A stretch of DNA of 64,000 bases from Trinickia caryophylli (lineage in GTDB: Bacteria; Pseudomonadota; Gammaproteobacteria; Burkholderiales; Burkholderiaceae): contig NZ_CP139971.1 in assembly GCF_034424545.1 (NCBI RefSeq), forward strand, positions 496,001 through 560,000, given 5' to 3'. The position numbers and the translations under genes are program-made. The notes below the pieces were generated by a model. That model ran no database searches and was not told the origin of the DNA. It was given only the letters and a program-made list of their open reading frames with translations. Positions 18,080 through 28,560 of the stretch are shown in pieces (the first letter of the stretch is position 1; each line of letters starts with the position of its first letter).

Positions 18080-19084
18080 ATGACCAGCAAGCTTCGCCGC
18101 CTTACGTTGTGCGCCGCATTGGCGGTGTCGTTCGCCGCGCCGTTCGCGATGCAAAGCGCGGTCAAGGCGGATGAGCCGCTCAAGATCGGCTTCCTCGTGA
18201 AGATGCCCGAGCAGGCATGGTTCATCAACGAGCAAAAGGCCGCCACGGCGCTCGGCAAGCAGGACGGCTTCTCGGTCGTGAACATCGGTACGCCCGACGG
18301 CGAGAAGGTGCTGGCCGCGATCGACAACCTCGGTGCGCAGGGCGCCAAGGGCTTCGTGATCTGCGCCCCCGACGTTCGCCTCGGACCGGCAATCAAGGCC
18401 CGTGCGAAGAAGTACGGCATGAAGTTCGTCACGGTCGACGATCAGCTCGTCGATTCGTCGGGCAAGCCGCTCGCGGATGTTCCGCACCTCGGCATGTCGG
18501 CCTTCAAGATCGGCAATCAGGTCGGCCAGGCGATCACCGACGAAATGAAAAAGCGTGGCTGGAAGCCCGAGGAAGTGGGTGCGGTGCGCATCACCGACTA
18601 TGAACTGCCCACGGCCAAGCTCCGTACCGACGGCGCGACGCAGTCGCTGCTCGCCGGCGGCTTCAAGAAGGAGAACATCTTCGACGCACCGCAAAAGACG
18701 ACCGACGACGAAGGCGGCTTCAATGCGGCCTCGCCCGTGCTGGCCAAGCACCCGAACATCAAGAAGTGGGTGATCTTCGCGCTGAACGAGGAATCGGTGC
18801 TGGGCGGCGTGCGTGCCACGGAGCAGTTGCACATTCCGTCGAAGGACGTGATCGGCGTGGGCATCAACGGCGCGGGCGAAGCGTTTGCCGAGTTCCAGAA
18901 GAAGGAGCCGACGGGCTTTTACGGCACGATCGCCGTGAGCTCGACGAACCACGGCAAGCAAAGCACGCAGAACCTCGTCGACTGGATCAAGGCGGGCAAG
19001 CAGCCGGCCGCCGATACGCAGACGACGGGCAAGCTGATGACGCGCGACAACTGGCAGGACGTGCGTAAGGAACTCGGGATTTAA
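18080..19084 (+). CDS. araF: L-arabinose periplasmic binding protein
   Basis: 334 residues. Start at 18080 with AAGGAG six bases upstream; signal peptide [23 protein letters not shown]. The mature part is a pentose-binding fold resembling E. coli AraF ([51 protein letters not shown]). It is the receptor of the second importer in this cluster, followed four bases later by the ATPase gene. A gap of 111 bases to the dehydrogenase gene may hold a separate promoter. Confidence 0.9.
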   Translation: MTSKLRRLTLCAALAVSFAAPFAMQSAVKADEPLKIGFLVKMPEQAWFINEQKAATALGKQDGFSVVNIGTPDGEKVLAAIDNLGAQGAKGFVICAPDVRLGPAIKARAKKYGMKFVTVDDQLVDSSGKPLADVPHLGMSAFKIGNQVGQAITDEMKKRGWKPEEVGAVRITDYELPTAKLRTDGATQSLLAGGFKKENIFDAPQKTTDDEGGFNAASPVLAKHPNIKKWVIFALNEESVLGGVRATEQLHIPSKDVIGVGINGAGEAFAEFQKKEPTGFYGTIAVSSTNHGKQSTQNLVDWIKAGKQPAADTQTTGKLMTRDNWQDVRKELGI

Positions 19085-19088
19085 AGGC

Positions 19089-20639
19089 ATGCTCAACGCA
19101 AACGACCTCGCCGTGGCCGAAGGGCCCGGCGGGGCGCGCGCCCCCCAAGGCGACGCGCCCTACCTCGAACTCGACGGCATCACCGTGGCCTTTCCCGGCG
19201 TGCTCGCCCTCGACCGCGTATCGCTGAACGTGCGCGCGGGCGAAGTGCACGGGCTCATGGGCGAGAACGGCGCGGGTAAATCGACGCTGCTGAAAGTGCT
19301 GTCCGGCGTGAACGTGCCGCAGGCGGGCACGCTGCGCCTGGGCGGCGTCGAGCAACGGTTTGCGGGCACCAAGGCGGCCATCGACGCCGGCATCGCAATC
19401 ATCTACCAGGAGCTGCATCTCGTCCCCGAGCTGACGGTGGCCGAAAACCTGATGCTCGGGCAACTGCCGAGCCGCGGCGGCGTGCTCGACGAGCGCACGC
19501 TCGTTGCGCGCGCAAGCGAAACGCTCGCGCAGCTCGGCGAGCGCATCGATCCGAACACGCCGGTGAAGGAGCTTTCGATCGGCCAGCGCCAGATGATCGA
19601 GATCGGCAAAGCGCTCATGCGCAATGCCCGTGTGATTGCCTTCGACGAACCAACGAGCTCGCTCTCGTCGCGCGAGACGACGCAGCTCTTCAAGATCATC
19701 AACGCGCTGCGCGCCGAAGGCCGCGCCATCGTCTACGTGACGCATCGTATGGACGAGGTGTACGAGCTGTGCGACCGCGTCACCGTCTTCCGCGACGGCC
19801 ATTCGATCGAAACGTTCGAATCGATGGACGGCCTCGAGCGCGACCGGCTGATCAGCTGCATGGTCGGCCGCTCGATTCGCGACGTTTACGGTTATCGCCC
19901 ACGCACGGCCGGCGACGTCCATATCGAAGCGAAGGGCCTCATGGGGCCGGGGCTCAGCGAGCCCGCCTCGTTCAGCGCCCGCCGCGGCGAGATAGTCGGC
20001 TTTTTCGGGCTTGTCGGCGCGGGGCGCTCCGAACTCATGAAGCTCGTCTGCGGTGCCGTGCGTCCGACCGAAGGTCACGTCGAGCTCGACGGACGCGCGG
20101 TCACGTTTTCGTCGCCGCGCGACGCCGTGCGAGCCGGCATCGCGCTGTGCCCCGAGGATCGCAAGCAGGACGGCATCGTTGCGATCGCCTCGGTGGCGGA
20201 CAACCTCAACATCAGCGCGCGGCGGCATTTCAGCCCGGCGCGCTTCCTGCTCAACGAACGCCGCGAACGGGCGCTCACCGACGACTACATCGCCAAGCTC
20301 TCGATCAAGACGCGCAACGGCGACACGCCGATCGGCACGCTCTCGGGCGGCAATCAGCAAAAGGTGATCCTCTCGCGCTGGCTCGCCGAGAAAATCGAGG
20401 TGTTCGTGATGGACGAGCCCACTCGCGGCATCGACGTCGGCGCGCGCGCGCAGATCTACGAGCTGCTTTACGGCCTCGCCGAAAGCGGGCGCACCGTCCT
20501 GATGGTGTCGAGCGACCTCGCCGAAGTCATCGGCGTGGCCGACCGCATCGTCGTCATGAAGGAAGGCCGCCTGGTCGGCGATCTGCCGAAGGCGGACGCC
20601 ACGCCCGATCAACTGATCAAACTCGCATTGCCGCAATAA
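19089..20639 (+). CDS. araG: L-arabinose ABC transporter ATP-binding protein
   Basis: 516 residues, two ABC domains. First half: Walker [10 protein letters not shown], signature LSIGQRQ, Walker [12 protein letters not shown]. Second half: [19 protein letters not shown] and [15 protein letters not shown]. The N-terminus carries about 20 extra residues before the first strand compared with E. coli AraG. Couples ATP hydrolysis to arabinose import with AraF and AraH. Confidence 0.9.
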   Translation: MLNANDLAVAEGPGGARAPQGDAPYLELDGITVAFPGVLALDRVSLNVRAGEVHGLMGENGAGKSTLLKVLSGVNVPQAGTLRLGGVEQRFAGTKAAIDAGIAIIYQELHLVPELTVAENLMLGQLPSRGGVLDERTLVARASETLAQLGERIDPNTPVKELSIGQRQMIEIGKALMRNARVIAFDEPTSSLSSRETTQLFKIINALRAEGRAIVYVTHRMDEVYELCDRVTVFRDGHSIETFESMDGLERDRLISCMVGRSIRDVYGYRPRTAGDVHIEAKGLMGPGLSEPASFSARRGEIVGFFGLVGAGRSELMKLVCGAVRPTEGHVELDGRAVTFSSPRDAVRAGIALCPEDRKQDGIVAIASVADNLNISARRHFSPARFLLNERRERALTDDYIAKLSIKTRNGDTPIGTLSGGNQQKVILSRWLAEKIEVFVMDEPTRGIDVGARAQIYELLYGLAESGRTVLMVSSDLAEVIGVADRIVVMKEGRLVGDLPKADATPDQLIKLALPQ

Positions 20640-20695
20640 CGCTTGGAACCGGCGCGCCCGAGCGCTCTTCGGCGCGCCCTCGAACGAGAGACATC

Positions 20696-21721
20696 ATGCA
20701 ACAACCACCGAGCATTCGCCCCGCCGCCGAGCCGGCCCTTCCGCCCTCGTCCTCCGCGACGCAAGGTGCGCCCTCCGCCGCCTCCAGGCTTTGGCGCATC
20801 GCAAACAAGTCCGGCATCGTGATGGTCTTCGTGATCCTCTTCGCGGTGCTGGCGCTGACCGTGCCCGACTTCCTCACGAGCCGCAATATGCAGGGGCTCC
20901 TGCTGTCGGTCACGTTGATCGGCTCGATCGCCGTGACGATGATGTTCGTGCTCGCGCTCGGAGAGGTCGATCTCTCCGTGGCATCGATCGTCGCCTTCTC
21001 GGGTGTCGTCGCCTCGATGCTGATCACGGCCACCCATAATGTGCTGTTCGGCGTCGTGGCCGGCGTGGTGGCGGGCGGCGCCGTCGGCCTCGTGAACGGC
21101 GTGCTGATTGCGCGCTACAAGATCAATTCGCTGATCGTCACGCTCGCGATGATGGAAGTCGTGCGCGGCCTGGCGTTCATCGTTTCGAGCGGCGACGCCG
21201 TGATGATTTCCGAGGAGAGCTTCTTCGACCTTGGCGGCGGCTCGTTCCTCGGCATTTCGTATCCGATCTGGAGCAACATCGTCGGATTTATCGTCTTCGG
21301 CTTTCTGCTGAGGAAGACGGTGTTCGGCAAGAACGTGCTGGCCGTCGGCGGCAACGCCGAAGCGGCTTCGCTCGCGGGCCTGCCCGTCGTGCGCATCAAG
21401 GTTGCCGTGTTCGTGCTTCAAGGTCTCGTCACGGGCTTCGCGGGCGTCATGCTCGCCTCGCGCATGAGCCTCGGCGATCCGAAAACCTCGGTCGGCCTCG
21501 AACTCGGCGTGATCTCCGCCTGCGTGCTCGGCGGCGTGTCGCTGACGGGTGGCGTCGCCACCATCTCGGGCGTGCTCGTCGGCGTGCTGATCATGGGCTC
21601 GGTGCAAAACGCCATGAGTCTCATGAATGTGCCGACGTTCTATCAATACCTGATCCGCGGCGGCATTCTGCTGCTCGCCGTGCTGTTCGACCACGTCCGC
21701 CGCACGCGCCGCGTGCACTGA
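20696..21721 (+). CDS. araH: L-arabinose ABC transporter permease
   Basis: 341 residues. After a Pro/Ser/Ala-rich cytoplasmic N-terminus (residues 1-30) come 8-10 membrane helices. The BPD_transp_2 loop MFVLALGEVDLSVASIVAF and AVGGNAEAASLAGLPVVRI are conserved. Single permease type, forming a homodimer in E. coli. Last gene of the arabinose block; the hairpin at 21747-21774 follows. Confidence 0.9.
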   Translation: MQQPPSIRPAAEPALPPSSSATQGAPSAASRLWRIANKSGIVMVFVILFAVLALTVPDFLTSRNMQGLLLSVTLIGSIAVTMMFVLALGEVDLSVASIVAFSGVVASMLITATHNVLFGVVAGVVAGGAVGLVNGVLIARYKINSLIVTLAMMEVVRGLAFIVSSGDAVMISEESFFDLGGGSFLGISYPIWSNIVGFIVFGFLLRKTVFGKNVLAVGGNAEAASLAGLPVVRIKVAVFVLQGLVTGFAGVMLASRMSLGDPKTSVGLELGVISACVLGGVSLTGGVATISGVLVGVLIMGSVQNAMSLMNVPTFYQYLIRGGILLLAVLFDHVRRTRRVH

Positions 21722-21746
21722 GGGCGGCGCACCCTCGAACGCGTCA

Positions 21747-21774
21747 CGGACGGGCTGCTCGGCAGCCTCGTCCG
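21747..21774. terminator. Hairpin between araH and the Spy-like gene
   Basis: CGGACGGGCTGC (21747-21758) pairs with GCAGCCTCGTCCG (21762-21774) with one bulged base and a TCG loop. It lies between convergent genes, so it likely ends transcription on both strands. No T-tail. Confidence 0.5.
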
Positions 21775-21788
21775 CGCGCGGCCCGGCG

Positions 21789-22361
21789 TTACCAGCCGAA
21801 CGCGTCGGCATCCCTCTCGTAGCTGCGCAGTTGTTCGCGCTGTTTGTCGGTCAACACGGCATCCATGCGCTTGCGGGCGTCCGCCGACGTGTCGAACATC
21901 TTCTGCCTCACGGCCGCGATGTCCTTGAACGCCGCATCGATCGCCGCATCGTCGCGCTTGGGCGCTTCGTACAGATCGCGCAGCTTCGCCTGCCGGTCCA
22001 TCATTTCGCCCATCAGGGTCCAGTGCGCCTTGCGCGTCTCATCCGCAATGCGGTTGACCTTCGCCCGCTGGTCGTCGCTGAGCTGGAGCGCGCCGGCCCA
22101 TCCGGGCGCGCCCATCATCATACCGGTGCCGTAACCGCGCCCGCGCATCATGCCGCGCCCGCCACCCATCATGCTCGGGCCCATCCCGTACCAACCGGCT
22201 CCGCCCATCATGCCCGGCCCCGGGCCGTAGCCCCCCGGACACGGCGCCACGCCGGCCGCCTGCGAAGCCGGCGCGGCGGCAGCGGCCCCACTCTGCACCG
22301 CACCGGCCAGTGCAAACACGACGGCAACGGCTGCCGTCGACGGCATTTTCGCGATACGCAT
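21789..22361 (-). CDS. Spy/CpxP-like periplasmic protein (LTxxQ family, metal-sensor type)
   Basis: 190 residues with a signal peptide (MRIAKMPSTAAVAVVFALAGAVQSGAA, about 30 residues). A Gly/Met-rich stretch follows (PGPGMMGGAGWYGMGPSMMGG), which may bind metal. The helical part (LQLSDDQRAKVNRIADETR; AVLTDKQREQLRSYE) has the LTxxQ pattern of Spy/CpxP/ZraP chaperones. The start has GGGAGG upstream. An FNR-type box at 22450-22463 lies 95 bases upstream. Confidence 0.75.
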   Translation of the reverse strand: MRIAKMPSTAAVAVVFALAGAVQSGAAAAAPASQAAGVAPCPGGYGPGPGMMGGAGWYGMGPSMMGGGRGMMRGRGYGTGMMMGAPGWAGALQLSDDQRAKVNRIADETRKAHWTLMGEMMDRQAKLRDLYEAPKRDDAAIDAAFKDIAAVRQKMFDTSADARKRMDAVLTDKQREQLRSYERDADAFGW

Positions 22362-22449
22362 TTCCACCTCCCGTTGTTCCCCACGAATACCGCATGCTCG
22401 AGCGCCATGCGACCTTCTATCCAATGTAGGCCGCCCTTGCGGACCACCG

Positions 22450-22463
22450 TTGACGCTCGTCAA
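22450..22463. promoter_or_regulatory. FNR/ANR-type box 1
   Basis: TTGAC-GCTC-GTCAA, a perfect inverted repeat one base per half-site from the FNR consensus TTGAT-N4-ATCAA. It lies between the Spy-like gene and nadE. Three further boxes occur in the next 13 kb. Confidence 0.55.
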
Positions 22464-22486
22464 AGCGGACGCAATCGTCCGGCAAT

Positions 22487-22516
22487 GCGACAATCCGCGA
22501 CAATCGGCGACAATTC
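22487..22516. repeat. Three 10-bp direct repeats before nadE
   Basis: GCGACAATCC, GCGACAATCG and GCGACAATTC follow each other without gap. The 10-bp period places all copies on one face of the helix, as for regulator arrays. About 176 bases before the nadE start. Confidence 0.6.
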
Positions 22517-22692
22517 ACAGCCCAGCGGCGGGCAGCGTTGCCGCCGCGAGCACCGGCGCGGGCCGTGCGCCCGGGCTGCCGATCTGGTATATCTGGTAGG
22601 AATACGGGATCGACGCCGCCGGCTGCTCGGCGGAGCAAGCGCCGCCGCCGCTGCCGTTCGCCGCCTGATCGGATCAGAGGAACTTCTTTGTC

Positions 22693-24765
22693 ATGACAGC
22701 CGTACCGGTCTTCTTCAACCTTTATCGCCACAATTTCGCGCGCGTGGCCGTTGCCGTGCCGAAAGTCCGCGTGGCCGACCCTGCGTTCAACGCCCGGGAG
22801 ACGATCGCGCTCATGCGCGAAGCCGACACGAGGCATGCGCTGGTCACGCTTTTTCCTGAACTCGGCCTGTCGGCCTACGCCTGCGACGACCTCTTCCAGC
22901 AGCGCGCGTTGCTCGATGGCTGCCTGGCGGCGTTGGCCGAAATCGTCGATGCGTCGCGTTCGCTGTCCACCATCGCGCTCGTCGGCCTGCCGCTGTCGCT
23001 CGATGGGCTGCTCTTCAATTGCGCGGCCGTCGTGCACCGCGGCCGGATACTCGGTCTCGTACCGAAGAGCTATCTGCCGAACTACCGCGAGTTCTACGAG
23101 GCCCGTCAGTTCTCGCCGGCCTGCTACCTGAAGCGCGACAGCGTCGACCTGCTGGGTCAAACGGCCGTGCCGTGCTCGACCGAGCTTCTCTTTCGCGTCG
23201 AAGGCCAGCCGCTTTTCACGTTTCACGTCGAGATCTGCGAAGACCTCTGGGTGCCGATTCCACCGTCGTCCTTCGGCGCGCTCGCCGGTGCCACGGTGCT
23301 CCTCAATCTCTCCGCTTCGAACGTGACCGTCGGCAAGGCCGATTACCGCCGGCTGCTCGCGAGCGCCCAGTCGTCGCGCTGCCTCGCCGCCTACGCCTAC
23401 AGCGCGGCCGGGTACGGCGAATCGACGACCGATCTCGCGTGGGACGGTCACGGGATGATTTACGAGAATGGCAATGCGCTCGCCGAGACGCAGCGGTTCG
23501 CCGACGCGTCGCAGCTTATCTGCGCCGATCTTGATCTGGACCGGCTCGCCGACGAGCGCATGCGTCAGACGACGTTCGGCGATACGGCGTTTCAGCACGC
23601 CGAGGCGTGCGCGCGGTATCGGACGATCGACGTGCCGGCCACGGTGCCGTGCGATATCGCGTTGCCGCTCGAGCGCAGCTACGAGCGCTTCCCGTATGTA
23701 CCGGCCGATCCGAAACGGCGCGGCGAGCGGTGCCGGGAAATCTACGACATCCAGGTACAAGGGCTCGTCACCCGGATGCGCTCGGCGCGGGCCAACAGGC
23801 TCGTGATCGGTGTTTCGGGGGGACTCGATTCCACGCTGGCGCTGCTCGTCTGCGTACGTGCCGTCGACATGCTGAAGCTGCCGCGCGACGCGGTCGTCGC
23901 CTGCATCATGCCCGGCTTCGGCACCGGCGAGCGCACGCTCGATCAGGCGCGCCGCCTCGTTTCGTCGCTCGGTTGCCGAACGCACGAAATCGACATTCGC
24001 CCAAGCTGCATGCAGATGATGCGCGACATCGGGCACCCGTTCGCGCAGGGCGAGCCCGTGCACGACGTCACATTCGAGAACGTACAGGCCGGCGAACGCA
24101 CGAGCCATCTGTTCCGCATGGCCAACATGGTCGGCGGGCTCGTGGTCGGCACCGGCGACTTGAGCGAGTTGGCGCTCGGATGGTGCACTTATGGCGTGGG
24201 CGACCACATGTCCCACTACAGCGTCAACGCCAGCGTTCCAAAGACGCTCATCCAATATCTGATTCGCTGGACCGCCGACGAAGGCTCGCTCGGCCAGCAC
24301 GCGGCCGCGGTACTGCGCGACGTGCTGGAGACCGACATCAGCCCCGAACTGATTCCGCCAGGCGAAGACGGCGCGATGCAACTGACCGAAGCCGCGGTCG
24401 GCCCCTACGAACTGCAGGACTTCAACCTCTACTACCTGCTGCGCTTCGGTTACCGGCCATCGAAGGTCGCCTTTCTCGCCTGGAGTGCGTGGCACGACCG
24501 TGCCCGCGGCCCATGGCCCGACTTGCCGGACGAGAAGCGGCACGCTTACGGGATCGCCGAGATCAAGCGCTGGCTCGCCGTGTTCCTGCGGCGCTTCTTC
24601 GAGCAGCAGCAATTCAAGCGGAGCTGCCTGCCCAACGCGCCGAAGGTCGGCTCGGGCGGCTCGCTTTCGCCGCGCGGCGACTATCGTGCGCCGAGCGACG
24701 CGAGCGCCGCCGTCTGGCTCGCCGATCTCGAGTCGGTGCCCGAACACGATACGGAGGCACCGTGA
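22693..24765 (+). CDS. nadE: Glutamine-dependent NAD+ synthetase
   Basis: Converts nicotinate adenine dinucleotide to NAD+ using ammonia from glutamine. 690 residues, the long two-domain form. The nitrilase-like glutaminase (about 1-290) has Glu56 ([10 protein letters not shown]), Lys125 ([16 protein letters not shown]) and Cys182 (VEICEDLW). The synthetase half has the PP-loop [32 protein letters not shown] and a C-terminal [19 protein letters not shown]. It stands with PRPP synthetase and nicotinate phosphoribosyltransferase, forming a local NAD salvage set that is probably additional to a housekeeping nadE elsewhere. Confidence 0.9.
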   Translation: MTAVPVFFNLYRHNFARVAVAVPKVRVADPAFNARETIALMREADTRHALVTLFPELGLSAYACDDLFQQRALLDGCLAALAEIVDASRSLSTIALVGLPLSLDGLLFNCAAVVHRGRILGLVPKSYLPNYREFYEARQFSPACYLKRDSVDLLGQTAVPCSTELLFRVEGQPLFTFHVEICEDLWVPIPPSSFGALAGATVLLNLSASNVTVGKADYRRLLASAQSSRCLAAYAYSAAGYGESTTDLAWDGHGMIYENGNALAETQRFADASQLICADLDLDRLADERMRQTTFGDTAFQHAEACARYRTIDVPATVPCDIALPLERSYERFPYVPADPKRRGERCREIYDIQVQGLVTRMRSARANRLVIGVSGGLDSTLALLVCVRAVDMLKLPRDAVVACIMPGFGTGERTLDQARRLVSSLGCRTHEIDIRPSCMQMMRDIGHPFAQGEPVHDVTFENVQAGERTSHLFRMANMVGGLVVGTGDLSELALGWCTYGVGDHMSHYSVNASVPKTLIQYLIRWTADEGSLGQHAAAVLRDVLETDISPELIPPGEDGAMQLTEAAVGPYELQDFNLYYLLRFGYRPSKVAFLAWSAWHDRARGPWPDLPDEKRHAYGIAEIKRWLAVFLRRFFEQQQFKRSCLPNAPKVGSGGSLSPRGDYRAPSDASAAVWLADLESVPEHDTEAP

Positions 24766-24832
24766 ATCTGCCGTGCGTCATGCGCAGTGCCGCCGGAGAT
24801 CCGGCACGCTCACGCTTCGAACGGACGCTGCC

Positions 24833-25825
24833 ATGACAGCACCGGCCGCCGATCCGCTGCTCTTCGCACTTGCCGCCACGCGCTCATTCGGGGAATCGGT
24901 GAGCCACCGCCTGGGCACCCCGCTCGCGCCGCTCGAGGCGCGAGCATTCGAAGACGGCGAGCATAAAACACGGCCGCTCACCAATGTGCGCGGCCGCGAC
25001 GTCTTCGTCATTCAGTCGCTCTACACGGACGAGCGCGAGAGCGTGAACGACAAGCTCTGCGAACTGCTCTTTTTCATCGGCGCATTGAAGGACGCTTCCG
25101 CGGCATCCGTCACGGCGGTGGTGCCTTATCTGGCCTACGCACGCAAGGACCGTAAATCGCAGTCACGCGATCCGGTGACCACGCGCTACGTTGCCGGACT
25201 GTTCGAAGCGGTGGGCACCGATCGCATCGTGACGATCGACGTTCACAACCTCGCCGCCTATCAGAACGCATTTCGCTGCCGGACCGATCACCTCGAAGCC
25301 AATCCGCTCTTCGTCGAGCACTTTCTGCCGATCGTCGACGATGACGAAGTCGTCGTCGTCTCGCCCGACGCGGGCGGTATCAAGCGTGCGGAGGCATTCC
25401 GGCAGCGTCTGACGCGCGCGCTCGGGCGTCCCGTCGCAGCCGCTTTTGCGGAGAAACATCGCAGCGCCGGCGTGGTAACCGGCGAGCTCATCGTCGGCGA
25501 CGTCGCAAACCGGCGCGCCATCGTCATCGACGACATGATCAGTACCGGTACGACGATCGCCCGTACGGTCAAGGCCTGCCGCTCGCTGGGCGCGCGCGAG
25601 GTCTACGCGGTTGCCACACACGGCCTCTTCGTGGGCGATGCAGCCTCCATTCTCGCCGACGACGCGCTGACGCAAATCGTCGTGACCGACAGCGTGCCCC
25701 CGTCGCGGCTGCCGGCGGGCAAGGTGCGCGACAAGCTCGCGGTGCTCGACAGTTCAGGGCTTTTCGCCGCGGCCATTCGCTGCATTCACTCGGGCGAGTC
25801 TATCGCCGCGCTGCTCGACACCTGA
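24833..25825 (+). CDS. prs: Ribose-phosphate pyrophosphokinase (PRPP synthetase), divergent form
   Basis: Makes PRPP from ribose 5-phosphate and ATP. 330 residues. Catalytic loop [14 protein letters not shown], metal-binding [11 protein letters not shown] and the PRPP loop [12 protein letters not shown] are present. The sequence departs from the housekeeping enzyme, suggesting a paralogue serving this locus: PRPP is the co-substrate of the nicotinate phosphoribosyltransferase encoded just beyond. Its 3' end overlaps the convergent APH-like gene by 40 bases. Confidence 0.85.
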   Translation: MTAPAADPLLFALAATRSFGESVSHRLGTPLAPLEARAFEDGEHKTRPLTNVRGRDVFVIQSLYTDERESVNDKLCELLFFIGALKDASAASVTAVVPYLAYARKDRKSQSRDPVTTRYVAGLFEAVGTDRIVTIDVHNLAAYQNAFRCRTDHLEANPLFVEHFLPIVDDDEVVVVSPDAGGIKRAEAFRQRLTRALGRPVAAAFAEKHRSAGVVTGELIVGDVANRRAIVIDDMISTGTTIARTVKACRSLGAREVYAVATHGLFVGDAASILADDALTQIVVTDSVPPSRLPAGKVRDKLAVLDSSGLFAAAIRCIHSGESIAALLDT

Positions 25826-26859
25826 TGGCCGGCACGCCAGCCATCGCGGCATCGCTCGATATGATGGCCTGCCAGCCTCAGGTAATGGCGGGCCATGATC
25901 GTCCATTTCGGTGACTGGCGATAAGCGCGTTCGCGCAGGTGCCACGCCGCCATCTTCGCGCGCACGAGTGCGCGGTAGCTTTGATAAAAGTGGACGAGCG
26001 GTTCGCAGCCGCGCTCGTGCCTGTCGTGCACGTACGCGGACAGCAGCGCATCGGCAAAGTCGGCGCGGCCGAGACGTTCGCACTCCAGCGCGAGAAACGC
26101 AATCTCGTCGATCGTATCGAGCGTGCGGAGCATCGCCGAAAACTCGAGACAGTCGATGACGGGGATGCCCGGCTCGAGGCACACGTGCTCGGGCCGCAGA
26201 TCGCCGTGCCCTTCGACAATGCGGCCCTCGTGCACGCGCCGGTCGAAATGGCCCGCGCCCCACTCGAGCATGTCGTGCTGCGCGTGGCAGATCGCACGCA
26301 CGTCCCCGTCGGGCAGGCCGAAGGCCGGATCGCAAAGCGCCCGCTCGTTTTCGAGGATCCCCGCGGCCAAGCGGCGCCGGTAGGCATGTGCCGTCACCGG
26401 TGCGGGCGGCAACGCGTGGTGAAAGGCGGCAATACGCGCGGCACTGCGCTCGGCATCGGCCGCAGTCGCCGTGCCGTCGAGCAAGGCGCGATCGAGCATG
26501 CGGTCGGCCGGCAAGCGGCGCATCCGCACGAGCCAGTCGACGACTTCCCCGTCGCCATCGATGATCAGACGCCCCGTCGCGTCGGTCGCCAGCGGCAGCA
26601 CGCCCAGGTATACCGATTCCGCGAGACGCCGATTGAGCCGCAGTTCCTCCTCGCAGAATCGCCGCCGCGCCGCGAGCGTGCTGAAGTCGAGATACTCGTA
26701 CCGCACGGGCTTCTTCAGTTTGTAAGCATGCTGCTCGGTCAGAAAGACCCACGACATATGCGTTTCGATGACGGACACGGCCGCCGTCGCCTCGGGGTAC
26801 GCCGCGGGGTCGCGCAGCGCGGCAACCTTGGTTTGCACCGGCAGCAACGGCTCACCCAT
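25786..26859 (-). CDS. Aminoglycoside-phosphotransferase-like kinase (COG2187)
   Basis: 357 residues. Kinase-like fold: N-terminal [22 protein letters not shown] with the ATP-binding Lys, catalytic loop [13 protein letters not shown] and metal-site [24 protein letters not shown]. The COG2187 family has no proven substrate; antibiotic resistance should not be assumed. The start (ATG at 26859) overlaps the end of pncB by eight bases, so it is translated as part of the pncB operon. Confidence 0.8.
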   Translation of the reverse strand: MGEPLLPVQTKVAALRDPAAYPEATAAVSVIETHMSWVFLTEQHAYKLKKPVRYEYLDFSTLAARRRFCEEELRLNRRLAESVYLGVLPLATDATGRLIIDGDGEVVDWLVRMRRLPADRMLDRALLDGTATAADAERSAARIAAFHHALPPAPVTAHAYRRRLAAGILENERALCDPAFGLPDGDVRAICHAQHDMLEWGAGHFDRRVHEGRIVEGHGDLRPEHVCLEPGIPVIDCLEFSAMLRTLDTIDEIAFLALECERLGRADFADALLSAYVHDRHERGCEPLVHFYQSYRALVRAKMAAWHLRERAYRQSPKWTIMARHYLRLAGHHIERCRDGWRAGHQVSSSAAIDSPE

Positions 26860-28231
26860 GATCTGTTCCGTGTGCGCGGGACGCCGATCGTTCCGCCTCC
26901 CGCGTATCGAGCTGCGCGGCGAGTTGCCGGATCGCGTCGGAAACGGCGACCGGGTACGGCTCGTCGATGTCGAGCGTACGCTGCGCGGGCGGCAGCGCAC
27001 GCAACGCTGTTCGGGCCCGCTTGCGGCTCGCTTCCAACGCGGGAAGCGCCGCACAACGCACGCCGCCGCGCATGGCCGGCTCGATGAGCGGCTCCCCACC
27101 GCGGCGTTCGCCCTCGAGCGTCAGCCAATCCCCACCCATGACGCCATTGGCCGCGATGTGCCGATACACCGATTTGCGGCCCGGCCACGTCGCCTTGCCC
27201 TCCGAGCGCTTGCGGCGCGGCGCATGAGCGTATTCGACGAGTTTGTACGCGCAATCGAGATACGGCGCGTCGGCCGAGGTGTTCATACGCGTGCCGACGC
27301 CAAAGCCATCGATCGGCGCATCCGCCGCGGTCAGCTCGCGCAGCCGGTACTCGTCGAGATTGCCGCTCGCGAAGATCGTGACATGCGAGAGTCCGCCGCC
27401 GTCTAGGATGGCACGCACACGCCGCGCGTGCTCGGCCAGGTCCCCGCTGTCGATGCGCACCGCCTGAATGGCGATGCCCTCGCTCGCGAGCCGGCCCGCG
27501 AGCGCGATGAGCTTGCGCGCAGCGGATTCCGTATCGTAAGTGTCGATCAGCAGCGTCGCATTGTGCGGCTGCGATCGGGCGAAGCGTTCGAATGCCGTGG
27601 CCTCGTCGCCGCACGCCTGCACGAACGAATGCGCCATCGTGCCGTAGGTCGGTATGCCGAACGCGATGCCGGCCGCGAGGGTGGCGGTGCCGGAAAATCC
27701 AGCCAGATAGCTCGCGCGTGCGGACAGCATCGCCGCCTCGGCACCATGTGCGCGCCTCAGGCCGAAATCGACGAGCAATCTGTCGGGCGCGGCAAGAACG
27801 ATGCGTGCCGCTTTGCTCGCCACCACCGTTTGATAGTGCAGCAGATTGATCACGCGGCTTTCGACGAACTGCGCTTCGCGGATCGGAGCGGTCACGCGAA
27901 GGATAGGTTCATCCGGAAAAAACACCGTCCCTTCGGGCATGGCGTCGACGTCGCCCGTAAACCGCAGGCCTTCGAGAGATTTCACGAACGCGGGCGTGAA
28001 CCGCCCCGTGGCCGCGATGAGCGTCAAATCGTCCTCGGACAGACGCAGCCCCTCGAGGTATTCGAGCACCTGCTCGAGCCCGGCAGCAAGCAGGAAGTTG
28101 CGTTCGCGCGGCAACGCCCGCACGAAGAACTCGAACGTGGCCGTGTCGTTCATGCCGGCGTCGAAGTACGCCTGCAGCATCGTCAGTTCGTAGAGATCGG
28201 TAAGCAGCGGGCTGCCGCCTGAAATGTTCAT
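26852..28231 (-). CDS. pncB: Nicotinate phosphoribosyltransferase
   Basis: Joins nicotinate and PRPP to nicotinate mononucleotide, the entry step of NAD salvage. 459 residues. N-terminal [35 protein letters not shown], the central [13 protein letters not shown] and IRIDSGDL-like [13 protein letters not shown], and GVGTRMNTS phosphate-binding region are typical. Start overlaps the stop of the HHH mini-gene (ATGA). With nadE and prs it forms a convergent NAD salvage island. Confidence 0.9.
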   Translation of the reverse strand: MNISGGSPLLTDLYELTMLQAYFDAGMNDTATFEFFVRALPRERNFLLAAGLEQVLEYLEGLRLSEDDLTLIAATGRFTPAFVKSLEGLRFTGDVDAMPEGTVFFPDEPILRVTAPIREAQFVESRVINLLHYQTVVASKAARIVLAAPDRLLVDFGLRRAHGAEAAMLSARASYLAGFSGTATLAAGIAFGIPTYGTMAHSFVQACGDEATAFERFARSQPHNATLLIDTYDTESAARKLIALAGRLASEGIAIQAVRIDSGDLAEHARRVRAILDGGGLSHVTIFASGNLDEYRLRELTAADAPIDGFGVGTRMNTSADAPYLDCAYKLVEYAHAPRRKRSEGKATWPGRKSVYRHIAANGVMGGDWLTLEGERRGGEPLIEPAMRGGVRCAALPALEASRKRARTALRALPPAQRTLDIDEPYPVAVSDAIRQLAAQLDTREAERSASRAHGTDHG

Positions 28232-28446
28232 GGCGCCGCCTCTGTCGCGCGCGTTTTCGCTGCGCGGCGCAGCAGCGGCAACCGCTCGCCGCGTTCGACG
28301 ATCCCGGCGATGCTCATGCCGAAATCGCCCACCGAGCGGGCCGCGTTGCGATAGGCACGCACACGGAAAGGATTGGCCCCTTGTATCTCGAGCAGATCGG
28401 CGATCTGCTCGAAAATGCGCGCCATATCGGCGTTATGAAGCGGCAT
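28228..28446 (-). CDS. Stand-alone N-terminal fragment of a PolX-type helix-hairpin-helix domain
   Basis: 72 residues. The first ~50 ([34 protein letters not shown]) match the N-terminus of bacterial DNA polymerase X/PHP proteins (HHH_8 domain), which normally run to about 570 residues. Here the frame ends after a divergent basic tail ([17 protein letters not shown]). A GGAGGAGG-type ribosome site and the ATGA overlap with pncB indicate it is translated. It is either a degenerate remnant or a small DNA-binding protein kept for coupling to pncB. Confidence 0.65.
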   Translation of the reverse strand: MPLHNADMARIFEQIADLLEIQGANPFRVRAYRNAARSVGDFGMSIAGIVERGERLPLLRRAAKTRATEAAP

Positions 28447-28490
28447 CCCTCGCCTCCTCCGCGAAAGCGGTCCGTCTCACCGGCCCCGCG

Positions 28491-28516
28491 CCGCGATGCC
28501 CCGCCATGCATCGCGG
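28491..28516. other. Hairpin in the spacer before the HHH mini-gene
   Basis: CCGCGATGC (28491-28499) pairs perfectly with GCATCGCGG (28508-28516) around an 8-base loop, in the 114-base gap between the BCAM0308-like gene and the HHH gene. It could be an mRNA processing or attenuation element; no T-tract. Confidence 0.4.
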
Positions 28517-28560
28517 CCGGCACTGCGAGCGCAGCGATCGCGTTTCGTCATAAAACGCCG

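Larger units (their letters stand above)
22362..22692. other. Divergent control region of the Spy-like gene and nadE
   Basis: A 331-base region with an FNR-type box (22450-22463) and three tandem 10-bp repeats (22487-22516). No gene seen. Confidence 0.5.

Noticed and set aside
22417..24747. Long minus-strand frame opposite nadE
   Set aside because: Same codon-bias shadow; no ribosome site or domain, and nadE motifs are complete on the plus strand.
25786..26859. Aminoglycoside resistance gene
   Set aside because: Kinase motifs are present, but the family is COG2187 and the context is NAD salvage; resistance is not supported.
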